Below, piece after piece: positions 34,761 to 43,017 of a DNA stretch of 64,000 nt. The DNA is from Botrimarina hoheduenensis. Lineage in GTDB: Bacteria; Planctomycetota; Planctomycetia; Pirellulales; Lacipirellulaceae. The first letter of the stretch is position 1; the number at the start of each line of letters is the position of its first letter. Made by a program: the position numbers and the translations under genes. The DNA lies in the NCBI RefSeq assembly GCF_007859815.1, contig NZ_SJPH01000001.1, positions 489,987 through 553,986 of the forward strand, read 5' to 3'. The notes under the pieces were generated by a model. The model saw nothing but the letters and a program-made list of their open reading frames with translations. It was not told where the DNA came from and did not search any database.

Positions 34761-36251
34761 CAAGTCCCGGTCCTCGAAGAGCAGCAGCGCTAGCAGCAAC
34801 GCGATCACGCAGTAGAGCGCCGAGTAGAGCGTCGCGACGAGCAGATAGCTTGCCGGCACGGCTTGGCCCGCGGCGATTGCCGGCTGGATGTTCAGGTGAT
34901 CGAGCATCGGCAGCACGAGCGCGATCAACTGGCCGAAGAACGCCACAAACTCGTTCTCGCCGATCGACGATTGCACGAGCAGCGGTGTCAGGTGACCCAC
35001 GGCGTAGATCGAGCCCACAATCAACAGGTTGGGCAGCATCGGCAGGCGTGTGCTGACGGCCACACTGATCGCGGTAAGCACGGCGACTTCGAGCCCCGCG
35101 AGCACCAAGCCGGGAGCTAGGCCGACCATTTCGGCATGGCATAGCTGCCACTCGGGCGTGGGGTTCGAGCTTTCGCGCGAGTCGTAAACCACTTTGTACG
35201 AAACGCAGGCCATCAGTAGGCCACCGAGCAGCACGAACATCAGCACCACCGGCCATAGGATGCCCAGGTACTTGCCGATAATGAACTGCCGGCGGCTGAT
35301 CGGCTTGGAGAGCAGCGTCAGCGCGGTTTTCCCTTCGATCTCGTCGGCGATCGATACGCTAGCGGTCCACACCGCGAACAGAATGGCGAGGACCATGATC
35401 GTGCTCAGACCGGAGTCTTTGAGCATCTTCACGTCTTCGCCGAACGTGTTGTAGGGGATGTAGATGTAGCAGAAGAGCGCGACCGCTCCGCCCGCCATAA
35501 GCAGCAAGTAAATCGGCTGATTTGCCGCTTCTTTGGCGGTTGCCGCGGCGATGTTCGAGATGCCCGGGGTCAGCCAGCGGAGCAGAACGTACACGACGAA
35601 CAGGCCTGCCAGGCTGAGGGCCACGACCGGAATCTGCCGGGTCTCGGGCACCAGAACTTCGCTCGTAAAGCTGAGCGAGACGTTCGCGGGCGCATCACCT
35701 TCATTGGTTAAGTAGAGTTTCGAGACGCGATCTTCTAAGCCGCGTTTGAGCTTGCTCTTGGTGTTCCAGGCGTAGGGCTCATCTCCCGCGACAATCGCCG
35801 TGGGGGCCAGATAAGCCTCGCCGGTGACGTCCGCCACGCGGATGTCTTGATCGGACTCGATCCGATAAGCAATGACCTCGTCTGCGACCAAATCGAAAGA
35901 AACCTCTTGGTCGATGCTTTGGGGTTCGACCACCACTAGCGCTGTGCGTTCCCCCGATGAGGGCAACCGCCGCAGGGAGTCCATCACTTTTGCGAGCGGC
36001 ATCTGCGGCGCGGCTACGACGCCAAAGAGTGCGATCGCCGCCGCCGCGTAAAGGATCCAGACGAGCACGCTTTCGGCGACCGCCGAGGCGGCTTGCTTAG
36101 CGGCTCCCCGGTTGACCAGCCAAAAGATCCCCCACAAAGCCGCTAGCAGCACCAACCCGAGGGTCACGCCGATCGACAGGATCCAGAGCGGGGTGGTCCA
36201 GAGCTGGACATTCGCCAGCGGAACGGACAGCGGCAGAACAGGAAAAACCAT
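34755..36251 (-). CDS. ABC-2 type transporter permease
   Basis: A 498-residue inner-membrane protein with about nine hydrophobic segments. It resembles the permease subunit of NosY/ABC-2 exporters. Two N-terminal helices flank a soluble domain (about 95-215, rich in Val/Glu, QSIDQEVSFDLVADE). The rest is multi-spanning and includes the typical EIEGKTALTLLSKPISRRQFIIGKYLG coupling segment. The ATPase partner is not adjacent. The ATG at 36251 is chosen over 36329 because the hydrophobic N-terminus begins there. It lies 61 bases downstream of acyP on the same strand. Confidence 0.82.
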   Translation of the reverse strand: MVFPVLPLSVPLANVQLWTTPLWILSIGVTLGLVLLAALWGIFWLVNRGAAKQAASAVAESVLVWILYAAAAIALFGVVAAPQMPLAKVMDSLRRLPSSGERTALVVVEPQSIDQEVSFDLVADEVIAYRIESDQDIRVADVTGEAYLAPTAIVAGDEPYAWNTKSKLKRGLEDRVSKLYLTNEGDAPANVSLSFTSEVLVPETRQIPVVALSLAGLFVVYVLLRWLTPGISNIAAATAKEAANQPIYLLLMAGGAVALFCYIYIPYNTFGEDVKMLKDSGLSTIMVLAILFAVWTASVSIADEIEGKTALTLLSKPISRRQFIIGKYLGILWPVVLMFVLLGGLLMACVSYKVVYDSRESSNPTPEWQLCHAEMVGLAPGLVLAGLEVAVLTAISVAVSTRLPMLPNLLIVGSIYAVGHLTPLLVQSSIGENEFVAFFGQLIALVLPMLDHLNIQPAIAAGQAVPASYLLVATLYSALYCVIALLLALLLFEDRDLA

Positions 36252-36312
36252 GGTCAAGATCGGGGAGTCAACGGTTAAGCAATTTTCAACATCCGTTCGC
36301 GGAGAGGCACGC

Positions 36313-36600
36313 TCACCGCTGGCGAACAATTTTCATCGAGTCGGGGTGGATGAGGGGAACCTCGTCCGCGGTCTCCGTGGTGATGCTGGCACCAAATCGC
36401 GCGCGGATTGCTACTTGTAGTTCCGCCAGGGCTGTTGCGGCACCCTCGGCGTCCAACAAAACCGAGCCGTCGGCTTCGTTGCGCACCGTGCCGCAAACCC
36501 CCAGCTTTTCTGCCAGCTCACTAACGGTGTAGCGAAATCCGACCCCTTGAACCCGTCCCTCGTAGCGTACGCGGCGGGCGATTTTGGAAAAGTCCGTCAT
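36313..36600 (-). CDS. acyP: Acylphosphatase
   Basis: A small 95-residue hydrolase that splits acyl phosphates. The signature YEGRVQGVGFRYT contains the catalytic Arg, and the second conserved block (GTVRNEADGSVLLDAEG) contains the catalytic Asn. The ATG at 36600 is selected because homology begins a few residues later; an in-frame ATG at 36747 adds 49 unrelated residues. It is divergent from the gene at 36780. Confidence 0.93.
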   Translation of the reverse strand: MTDFSKIARRVRYEGRVQGVGFRYTVSELAEKLGVCGTVRNEADGSVLLDAEGAATALAELQVAIRARFGASITTETADEVPLIHPDSMKIVRQR

Positions 36601-36741
36601 CGGTCGAACCGGTCGCCAGCACTGTAGCTGAATCGGAGGAACAGCCCCGAGGGGGACCCGCCGCGAACCCTGAGGTTCAGGCGAGCCCTTCAGATTACTA
36701 GCCAGAGGGGTCTGCGGCCAGGACTCCGTAGGCAGCGGCGT

Positions 36742-36771
36742 TGACACCGTAGTGGCATGATCGCTACGGTC
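36742..36771 (+). promoter_or_regulatory. Possible sigma-70-type promoter
   Basis: A perfect TTGACA at 36742-36747 is followed after 18 bases by TACGGT, a poor -10 match. If used, transcription would begin only a few bases before the ATG at 36780, giving an almost leaderless mRNA. The weak -10 keeps this tentative. Confidence 0.25.
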
Positions 36772-36779
36772 CGCGCCCT

Positions 36780-38009
36780 ATGCGCAGCTTGCCCCCCATC
36801 ACCGCCCTTCTCTGCTTCTTCGGTACACCTCCGAAGGGGGCCGCTTTGTGGCTGGCGGCGGGAATCGGCCTGCTGATCTCCCCCCCCACGGCGGCCGAGG
36901 TCTTGCTTATGCGGCATGGCGACCTCCTGCAGGGGCAGATTGAACCAAACGCCGGCGGCTGGATTGTCCGCACCGAGGGGGAAGAACTTCGCGTGCCCGG
37001 TTCGTCGGTTGTGGGACGCTTTCGCGACGCACGCGATGCCTATCGCTGGCTGGCCGCCGACCTGCTTAAAGCGGGCGGGGCGGTAGACCGTCACGCAACG
37101 CTATCTGAGTGGTGCCTGCGTCAGCAGCTGTTTGTTGAAGCCAACGAACAATTGCAGCTTGCCGAAAAGTACGCCCAAGATTATCCGCGGCTGGAACCGC
37201 TGCGACGACGGATTGCCATGGGCCTGGCCACGCCCCGGCTGTTGCCCCCCGTTGACGGGGCCGAGTCGCTCGGAGCGGGCGAGAGGGTGCCCAGCACAAA
37301 GCGTTCACGCGTTGAGCAGGCAACCTTCGAGGCTCCGATCACCGACGCCCCCGCCAACGGCGACCCTTCGGCAGCGCTCGAAACATCCGAAGCAAGCCTT
37401 CAACAATTCACGCGCCGGATTCAACCGCTGCTCGTGAATAACTGCACGGCCGGCGGCTGCCATCGCGTTGCGCCCGATCGGGCTGCTCCCAACCATCAGA
37501 CCTTTGCGCTCGATCGCCGGCTGCTTTTCGGCTACTCCGATTCGCGCTCAACCTCGCTGAATCTGCGTTCGGTCCTGGCGGCAATCGATCCGAACGAGCC
37601 GCATCGTAGCCCGTTGCTGGCGGCAGCACGCGGACCGCACGCCGGCGGCCAACCCTTCCGCGGGCCGCGCCGCGATGACTGGATCGCCACGCTCGAACAG
37701 TGGGTTAAACAGGTCGCCCGCGACAACCAAACGGAAGCAGCCGAGCCGGCGGGAACAGACGCAACAACCGACCCGATGACCGAGGGATCGCCGGTGCGTT
37801 ACGACTCGGCCGTCATGCCAGCGGCGCTCGAAGAGCCGATCACCAGCAATCGCTTGGAGTCGGATCCGCTCGAAGAGACCTACGCGCCACGACAAAAAAG
37901 CGCGCTAAAGATCGGTAGAGCGCTCGAACGGGTCGAACCACGCGACGAGTTCGATCCGGAGATCTTCAACCGCACTTACCGTCAGCCCGCCGACGGAACG
38001 ATCGAGTAG
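36780..38009 (+). CDS. Hypothetical exported protein with CX4CH cytochrome-like motif
   Basis: A 409-residue protein. A hydrophobic N-terminal segment (ALWLAAGIGLLISPPTAAE, about 21-39) suggests export. The next part (VLLMRHGDLLQGQIEPNAGGWIV) looks like a small beta domain, followed by a helical region. The central block QQFTRRIQPLLVNNCTAGGCH resembles the start of planctomycete cytochrome-c-like domains, with CX4CH replacing CXXCH. The C-terminal third is disordered and Glu/Pro-rich. Heme attachment is uncertain because of the spacing. The function is unknown. Confidence 0.7.
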   Translation: MRSLPPITALLCFFGTPPKGAALWLAAGIGLLISPPTAAEVLLMRHGDLLQGQIEPNAGGWIVRTEGEELRVPGSSVVGRFRDARDAYRWLAADLLKAGGAVDRHATLSEWCLRQQLFVEANEQLQLAEKYAQDYPRLEPLRRRIAMGLATPRLLPPVDGAESLGAGERVPSTKRSRVEQATFEAPITDAPANGDPSAALETSEASLQQFTRRIQPLLVNNCTAGGCHRVAPDRAAPNHQTFALDRRLLFGYSDSRSTSLNLRSVLAAIDPNEPHRSPLLAAARGPHAGGQPFRGPRRDDWIATLEQWVKQVARDNQTEAAEPAGTDATTDPMTEGSPVRYDSAVMPAALEEPITSNRLESDPLEETYAPRQKSALKIGRALERVEPRDEFDPEIFNRTYRQPADGTIE

Positions 38010-38022
38010 ATCCGGGGCGACG

Positions 38023-38244
38023 CTAGCGGACGGTTTTCGGCCGCTCCGCAACTTCCACACCTGGGCGGGTCAGCGGCTCGCCGGCCATGGGATAGCTGCC
38101 GGCCCGCGCGTGATTGCAGGCTCCGCAGGTGGCACCCGACACGGGAGATCCGTAGTCGTGGCATGACTGACAGGCGTTGCAGCCGAGCTGCGTTACCGCC
38201 AGAAACAGTCCAAATGCGGTTGCTATGAGCTGCTTGCCGGTCAT
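38023..38244 (-). CDS. Small Cys-rich lipoprotein with CXXCH motif
   Basis: A 73-residue predicted lipoprotein. The signal ends in a lipobox (VTQLGC), and the mature protein opens CNACQSCHDYGSPVSGATCG. CQSCH fits the heme c consensus CXXCH, and two further CXXC pairs (CNAC, CGAC) could bind metal. The remainder is short and polar. It is convergent with the CX4CH protein gene, only 13 bases away. It is either a minimal cytochrome or a metal-binding lipoprotein. The ATG at 38244 gives the correct signal; upstream frame to 38346 is not supported. Confidence 0.6.
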   Translation of the reverse strand: MTGKQLIATAFGLFLAVTQLGCNACQSCHDYGSPVSGATCGACNHARAGSYPMAGEPLTRPGVEVAERPKTVR

Positions 38245-38403
38245 CGCATGTGCCTCGCTATCGATTGCCTTGCCGCCGTCGCACGTGGGCCACGGCGCTC
38301 TTGCTGTCGGTAGGTATCGGCAGGAGGGGTCGCAACGATGAAGCAAGATTGGCGGCCCGGTGTGCTAGCTCGGCGGAGCGATAGCGGCATCTGCTTCCGC
38401 GAA

Positions 38404-39075
38404 TCAGACCCCCAACACCTCGGCGATCCGCGGGTCGGCAAGCGTTTGCGCGACAAACGCCACGCCCGTGAAGTCGTGTTCGGTGGTGTGCGGGCTGGGC
38501 ACCGCGATCGTGTAAGCCCCCGCTGCCACTCCCGCTCGGCTGCCGATGCTGCTGTCCTCGAGCACCAGCATCTGAGACGAATCGACCCCGTGCTGCTCAG
38601 CCGCCATCAGGTAGGGCTCGGGATCTGGCTTACCTATTTTTACATCGTCGGCTGTGATGACGAACGACAAACGATCACGCACACCGATGACCCGCAGGAT
38701 CTGTTCGGCGTAGCGCCGAGCGCCGCTGGTGACCACGCCGCGGGGCACGCTTGCCGCGTCGAGCCGGTCGAATAGCTCGTGAACGTAGGGCATGGGGGCG
38801 AGCCGATCGCCGGCCAGCTCCCAGAAAGTCTTCTCGGATTCGACCGCGAGCTCTTCGACCGTCAGGTCGAGTTCGTGCCAGTCGATCATGAGCTGCAACG
38901 CCTTGAGGGTCGGCAGCCCCATCATGCGATGCCGCAACGCATCTTCAAACGGCTTGCCGCGCCGACGCAGCGTCTCGATACCGGTCAGCTCGTAGACGTC
39001 CTCGCTGCTAGCAAGGACACCGTCCATATCAAAGGCCACCGCAATCAGCGGGGCGGGGGGGAGGGGGTAGCTCAC
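38404..39075 (-). CDS. HAD-superfamily phosphatase (beta-phosphoglucomutase-like)
   Basis: A 223-residue HAD hydrolase of subfamily IA. Motif I is FDMDGVLASS (nucleophile Asp16, acid/base Asp18) and motif II is VVTSGARR. The lysine of motif III is in KIGKPDPEPY and motif IV is LVLEDSSIG. The helical cap following motif I matches phosphatase/phosphoglucomutase proteins of the GPH-CbbY group. The substrate is unknown. It overlaps the upstream membrane protein gene by 4 bases (ATGA), so the two are translated together. Confidence 0.88.
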   Translation of the reverse strand: MSYPLPPAPLIAVAFDMDGVLASSEDVYELTGIETLRRRGKPFEDALRHRMMGLPTLKALQLMIDWHELDLTVEELAVESEKTFWELAGDRLAPMPYVHELFDRLDAASVPRGVVTSGARRYAEQILRVIGVRDRLSFVITADDVKIGKPDPEPYLMAAEQHGVDSSQMLVLEDSSIGSRAGVAAGAYTIAVPSPHTTEHDFTGVAFVAQTLADPRIAEVLGV

Positions 39076-40694
39076 GGAGGGGGCGGTGTCTGAGAGGGGG
39101 CGGGCGAGCGTGGCTCGGGGGAAGGCAGGGCATAAAGCGTATACGGCCCCCAGCGGCCGACAACCGGCAGGCTAGCCCGATCGGCTCCGATCGGCAGGTA
39201 CGCGGGGGTTTCGTTGAGCACGTGCGTCGCTCCGTAGCGCGCTCCCAGCGTGCGCAACCGCAAGGCCCCTAAACTGGCAAGCGAGGGCGTCCAGCGCGGT
39301 CGCCCCGACTCCCAGAAGCCGATCTGGAATATCTCTTGGCCGCGTTCGCGCCATTCCACCATGCTCCGTGCGTCTTGCGGGATATCTTTGTAGGTCATCA
39401 CTTCCGAGCGTTGCGCCCACCACTTTGCGGTTTGCGTGCGACGCGGCGTGAGCAGCATGGCATCGGCAGGCAGATGGGTGTCGATCCAGCGGCAGGCTGC
39501 CTGCCAAGCAGCGGGATCGCGCAGCTTGGCGTCGGCGGGGGCCACGGCCCCCGCGCTGCGGTTCCATGCGTGGCCGCCCACTCCCCAGGCCGATAGGGCT
39601 CCTAACCCCACGGCAACCGTTACTGCGAGCGCCCGACGAGCCGGACGTTTATCGCGCAGGCCAAGCCCTAGGGAAGCAACAATCAGCAGGGCACCAGCGA
39701 GCGGTGCCGCAATGTCCGACAACCGGAACCAGTAGTACTTCAGCAGCGCGGCCGCCAGAGCCGGCGATCCGGCGAGCACGGTCTCGATCACCAGGCCGGT
39801 GATGCTGATCGCGGCGGCTCCCGCGGCGAAGCGCACGATCCAGCGGAGCGAACTGCGCCGGACAACTTGGCGCGGCAACTTGCGTGAGAGCAAGGTCCCG
39901 GCCAACAGGCCCAGCAGCACGAGCATTCCCGCGTGGCGCTCCAGACGGTCCTTCAGCCATGGCCCCCCCTTGCTCAGCGGGGCGAGATGATGCGGCAGAC
40001 GCTCGAAAACATAGATCTGATTCGCCTGCGAAACGATGTCCGGCTCGACCGAGGCGTTCATCATGAGCGGCGGCAGCACGCCGGCCATCGCAAGGATCCC
40101 GCCGATGACGATCCCCGGAGCCATCGATCGTAAGCGGGGCCGCCCGCGACGGGTTAACAGCCAAGCGATCGACAGCGCTACGCCCGACCAAAGTCCGACG
40201 AGCGCATGCATCGCGGTGGCGAGACCCAGCAACCCCCACGTCAGCGAAGAGGCCCGGTCAAGCCACGCGCGCAGCGCCAGCAGCACCACGCCGTAGGCTA
40301 GTGTCTTCGACTCGAATCCGCCGATGAGCCATTCGCCGCCGAAGTGCGTTTGCTCGGTGCCGACCACCAGCAGCGCTGCGCCCAGGACCGAGACGCCGGG
40401 GTAGGGAGCCACGCGGTGAGACAGCCGAGTCCACCCCCATGCCAGGAGTCCCCAGCTCAGCCCGCGACCGATCCATGCCAGAACCGGTAGCGAAACCACC
40501 AAGCTCAGCCAGCCCAAGAGCCACACGATCGTGAAGTGGGCCTCGGGCGATTCCAGAAACAGATCGCCCGGGCAATAAGAGGGGTCCCAGTAGTGCTTGA
40601 GTCGGCACAGGTAATGCGCCTCGTTACGGTGCGGTGCGGGGTCGCCCCCCGCAACGAGGAACACCAGCACCGTCAGCAGGGTCTCGGCGACCAC
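39072..40694 (-). CDS. Polytopic membrane protein, possible GT-C glycosyltransferase
   Basis: A 540-residue membrane protein with about ten transmembrane helices. An N-terminal acidic/His loop (HRNEAHYLCRLKHYWDPSY) follows TM1, and a soluble C-terminal domain (about 390-540) starts CRWIDTHLPADAMLLTPR. The arrangement, with a periplasmic loop after TM1 and a soluble C-terminus, resembles GT-C lipid-linked sugar transferases, but the diagnostic Asp motif is unclear, so the assignment is only suggestive. Downstream coupling to a HAD phosphatase fits a sugar or lipid context. Confidence 0.7.
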   Translation of the reverse strand: MVAETLLTVLVFLVAGGDPAPHRNEAHYLCRLKHYWDPSYCPGDLFLESPEAHFTIVWLLGWLSLVVSLPVLAWIGRGLSWGLLAWGWTRLSHRVAPYPGVSVLGAALLVVGTEQTHFGGEWLIGGFESKTLAYGVVLLALRAWLDRASSLTWGLLGLATAMHALVGLWSGVALSIAWLLTRRGRPRLRSMAPGIVIGGILAMAGVLPPLMMNASVEPDIVSQANQIYVFERLPHHLAPLSKGGPWLKDRLERHAGMLVLLGLLAGTLLSRKLPRQVVRRSSLRWIVRFAAGAAAISITGLVIETVLAGSPALAAALLKYYWFRLSDIAAPLAGALLIVASLGLGLRDKRPARRALAVTVAVGLGALSAWGVGGHAWNRSAGAVAPADAKLRDPAAWQAACRWIDTHLPADAMLLTPRRTQTAKWWAQRSEVMTYKDIPQDARSMVEWRERGQEIFQIGFWESGRPRWTPSLASLGALRLRTLGARYGATHVLNETPAYLPIGADRASLPVVGRWGPYTLYALPSPEPRSPAPSQTPPPP

Positions 40695-41073
40695 AACACC
40701 GACGCTCGGACGCCAGCGGGGCTGGCGTCCGCTCAGGGGCGGTCCGGCGGCGGCGTCTAGAGGCGGGGCGATGGTTCGTAAGCTGTTGATGGAAAATGGC
40801 TTACGGGGAAATCTGGAGGGGGGCTCCTACGATCCGACAAGCCTGCCGAAGCCTACCTAAGTCCCGTCTCCCTCACCAGTTGACGAAAGTCGTGGAGGCA
40901 AGCAGACGTTTTGTATGAGCTAAGCTTGCTATATCGGTCGAAATACGCCTACAGTGAGGTTGGCTCAGTCTTCCAGGCGAGACTTGACCCTCCCACCTTG
41001 CGACGCCCCCCAAGAGCGGTTTCCACCGCTCTCCCCGCCCGGGGCGTTAAAAAACTCCCTCGGAGTGATCGCC
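40695..41073. other. 379-bp intergenic region
   Basis: This divergent spacer lies between the membrane protein gene (minus) and a small FecR-like gene (plus). No gene was recognised; short frames are Pro/Arg-rich. An AT-richer patch around 40910-40960 (GCTATATCGG) is the likeliest promoter area, without a clear -35 partner. Confidence 0.45.
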
Positions 41074-41415
41074 ATGAATCCGTTTACCGAAGCTGATGCT
41101 GCGCGGCTCAACAACCTGATCGATATCGAGATGGGCATGGACGAGTCCGTCGACCGTCTCGATGACCTGATCGCCCAGTGCTTGGATGACGTCCTCGATG
41201 ATGCGTCCGCTGCCGAGCTGGAGCAGATGCTTCAGCAGGAAGAGGCCCGCCAACGGTACGTGCAGTACGCTCGTCTTCATGCCGAGCTGTTTGCCTACTT
41301 CAAGCCGGCTCGCGAGGGGTCATCAGCCGGAACCGCTAGCAGCAGCCACACCACCCTGCCACTCGCAGCGATGATTGGCATGCCGATCGATTCGGCGGGG
41401 CCCGCTGCTTCCTGA
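41074..41415 (+). CDS. Small FecR/anti-sigma-like N-terminal domain protein
   Basis: A 113-residue cytosolic protein. Residues 25-80 (LDDLIAQCLDDVLDDASAAELEQML, then RYVQYARLHAELFAYF) match the helical N-terminal domain that precedes FecR regions in planctomycete sigma-factor regulators. Here the protein ends soon after, with no membrane helix and no sigma factor beside it. It could be a stand-alone regulator or a remnant. CGGAG precedes the ATG at 41074; an in-frame ATG at 40954 is rejected. Confidence 0.6.
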   Translation: MNPFTEADAARLNNLIDIEMGMDESVDRLDDLIAQCLDDVLDDASAAELEQMLQQEEARQRYVQYARLHAELFAYFKPAREGSSAGTASSSHTTLPLAAMIGMPIDSAGPAAS

Positions 41416-41468
41416 GTGGCTGGGGTGGTTCACGACGGCGCGGATGTTTGTTCGCGACCGGCCGCGAC

Positions 41469-43007
41469 TTAGCCCTTTGCTGTGGCCTTGGCCGCGATCG
41501 CGTTGAAAGTAGGCGAAAGCTGTCGGTACAGCTCGCGGTACGTCGCCACCCCAGCGTCGTAGATGAGCTTGGTTTGGCGGACCGGCTTGGTTGGTTCGGT
41601 GGTGGAGACCGCCGCCGAGCACGCCTGCTCGATCGAGCGATACTCGCCGCAGCCGACCGCCGCCAGCAGAGCAACGCCCATGGCGGGCCCCTGGTCTTGC
41701 TGCATCGCTGCGACCTTGACCCCTAGCACATCGGCCTGAAGCTGCCGCCAGAAGGGGCTCTTCGCACCGCCGCCGGTGGTGCGGATCTCCTTCATCGGCA
41801 CGCCGAGCTCGCGCAAGATATCGAGGCTATCACGCAGGGCGTAGGTCACCCCTTCAACAAGCGCGCGGATCATCGCCCCGCGGTTGTGCTTGAGTGTCAG
41901 TCCGACGAAGGCCCCGCGGGCATTGGGATCGGCGTGGGGGGTGCGCTCGCCCGCTAGATACGGCAAGAAGTAAAGCCCTTCGGCACCCGCCGGTGCGGTG
42001 CTCGCCTCGACCAGCAGCTTCTCGAAGAGATTCTCGCTGGGTCGCAGAGCCGCTTGATCGGCTTGGCATAACGTATCGGCAAACCACTGCAGCGCGCCGG
42101 CCGCGGTCAGTGTGACGCCCATCTGATGCCATTTGCCCCGGACGGCGTGGCAGAAAGTATGGACACGGCCGAGCGGATCAACCTCGGGCGTATCGCTGTG
42201 GGCAAACACCACGCCGCTCGTTCCGAGCGACGTGGCGATCACACCGCGTTTGACAACTCCGTTGCCGACCGCGCCTGCGGCACAGTCGCCCGCCCCGCCA
42301 ACCACCACGCAATCGGTGCTGAGTCCCAGTTCAGCGGCGGCTTGCGGGGTCAGCGTGCCGGTGGGCTCTTCCGATTCCACGCAGCGCGGCAGCAGGCTCG
42401 CGTCGAGCCCCAGCTTGCTGAGCAGGGGCTTGGACCACTGGCGTTTGGCGACATCCAGCAGCAGCGTGCCACTCGCGTCGCTGACTTCCGTGGCGAGTTC
42501 GCCGGTCAGTCGCCGCCGCACATCGTCCTTGGGAAGCAGCACCTGCGTGAGGCGCTCGTAGTGCCGGGGCTCGTTGTTTCGCAGCCACAGGATCTTCGGC
42601 GCTTGGAAACCTGTGAGCGCCGGATTGGCGACCATCTTGATCAGCCGCTTGCGCCCTCCCGCGAGGCGTTCGATCTCAGCGCACTCGGCGACCGTCCGCT
42701 GGTCGTTCCACAGCAGCGCGGGCCGGAGCACATTACCTGACTTGTCGAGAAAGACCGAGCCGTGCATCTGCCCGCTCAGCCCGATGCCTTTGACGGCACC
42801 TGGCTTGAGCTTGGCGGTCTTCATGACCTGGCGAACCGTCTGGACAACGCCCCCCCACCACAGGTCGGGGTCTTGCTCACTCCAGAGTGGTCGCGGATGG
42901 TGACAACCGTAGGCGGCACTCGCCGAGGCGAGAACTTTCCCCGTGGGATCGATCGCCAGGGTCTTGGCTCCCGAGGTGCCGATATCGATACCCAGATAGA
43001 TACTCAT
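41469..43007 (-). CDS. xylB: Xylulokinase
   Basis: A FGGY-family sugar kinase of 512 residues that phosphorylates D-xylulose to xylulose 5-phosphate. The N-terminal GIDIGTSGAKTLAID and the GLSGQMHGSVFLD block are xylulokinase-typical. GGAGDCAAGAVGNGV contains the catalytic Asp, and TTGGGAKSPFWRQ is the FGGY adenosine-binding signature. There is no xylose isomerase or transporter permease nearby. The start ATG lies only 10 bases from the first possible start of the divergent lipoprotein gene. Confidence 0.93.
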   Translation of the reverse strand: MSIYLGIDIGTSGAKTLAIDPTGKVLASASAAYGCHHPRPLWSEQDPDLWWGGVVQTVRQVMKTAKLKPGAVKGIGLSGQMHGSVFLDKSGNVLRPALLWNDQRTVAECAEIERLAGGRKRLIKMVANPALTGFQAPKILWLRNNEPRHYERLTQVLLPKDDVRRRLTGELATEVSDASGTLLLDVAKRQWSKPLLSKLGLDASLLPRCVESEEPTGTLTPQAAAELGLSTDCVVVGGAGDCAAGAVGNGVVKRGVIATSLGTSGVVFAHSDTPEVDPLGRVHTFCHAVRGKWHQMGVTLTAAGALQWFADTLCQADQAALRPSENLFEKLLVEASTAPAGAEGLYFLPYLAGERTPHADPNARGAFVGLTLKHNRGAMIRALVEGVTYALRDSLDILRELGVPMKEIRTTGGGAKSPFWRQLQADVLGVKVAAMQQDQGPAMGVALLAAVGCGEYRSIEQACSAAVSTTEPTKPVRQTKLIYDAGVATYRELYRQLSPTFNAIAAKATAKG

Positions 43008-43017
43008 CTCGCAGGTC

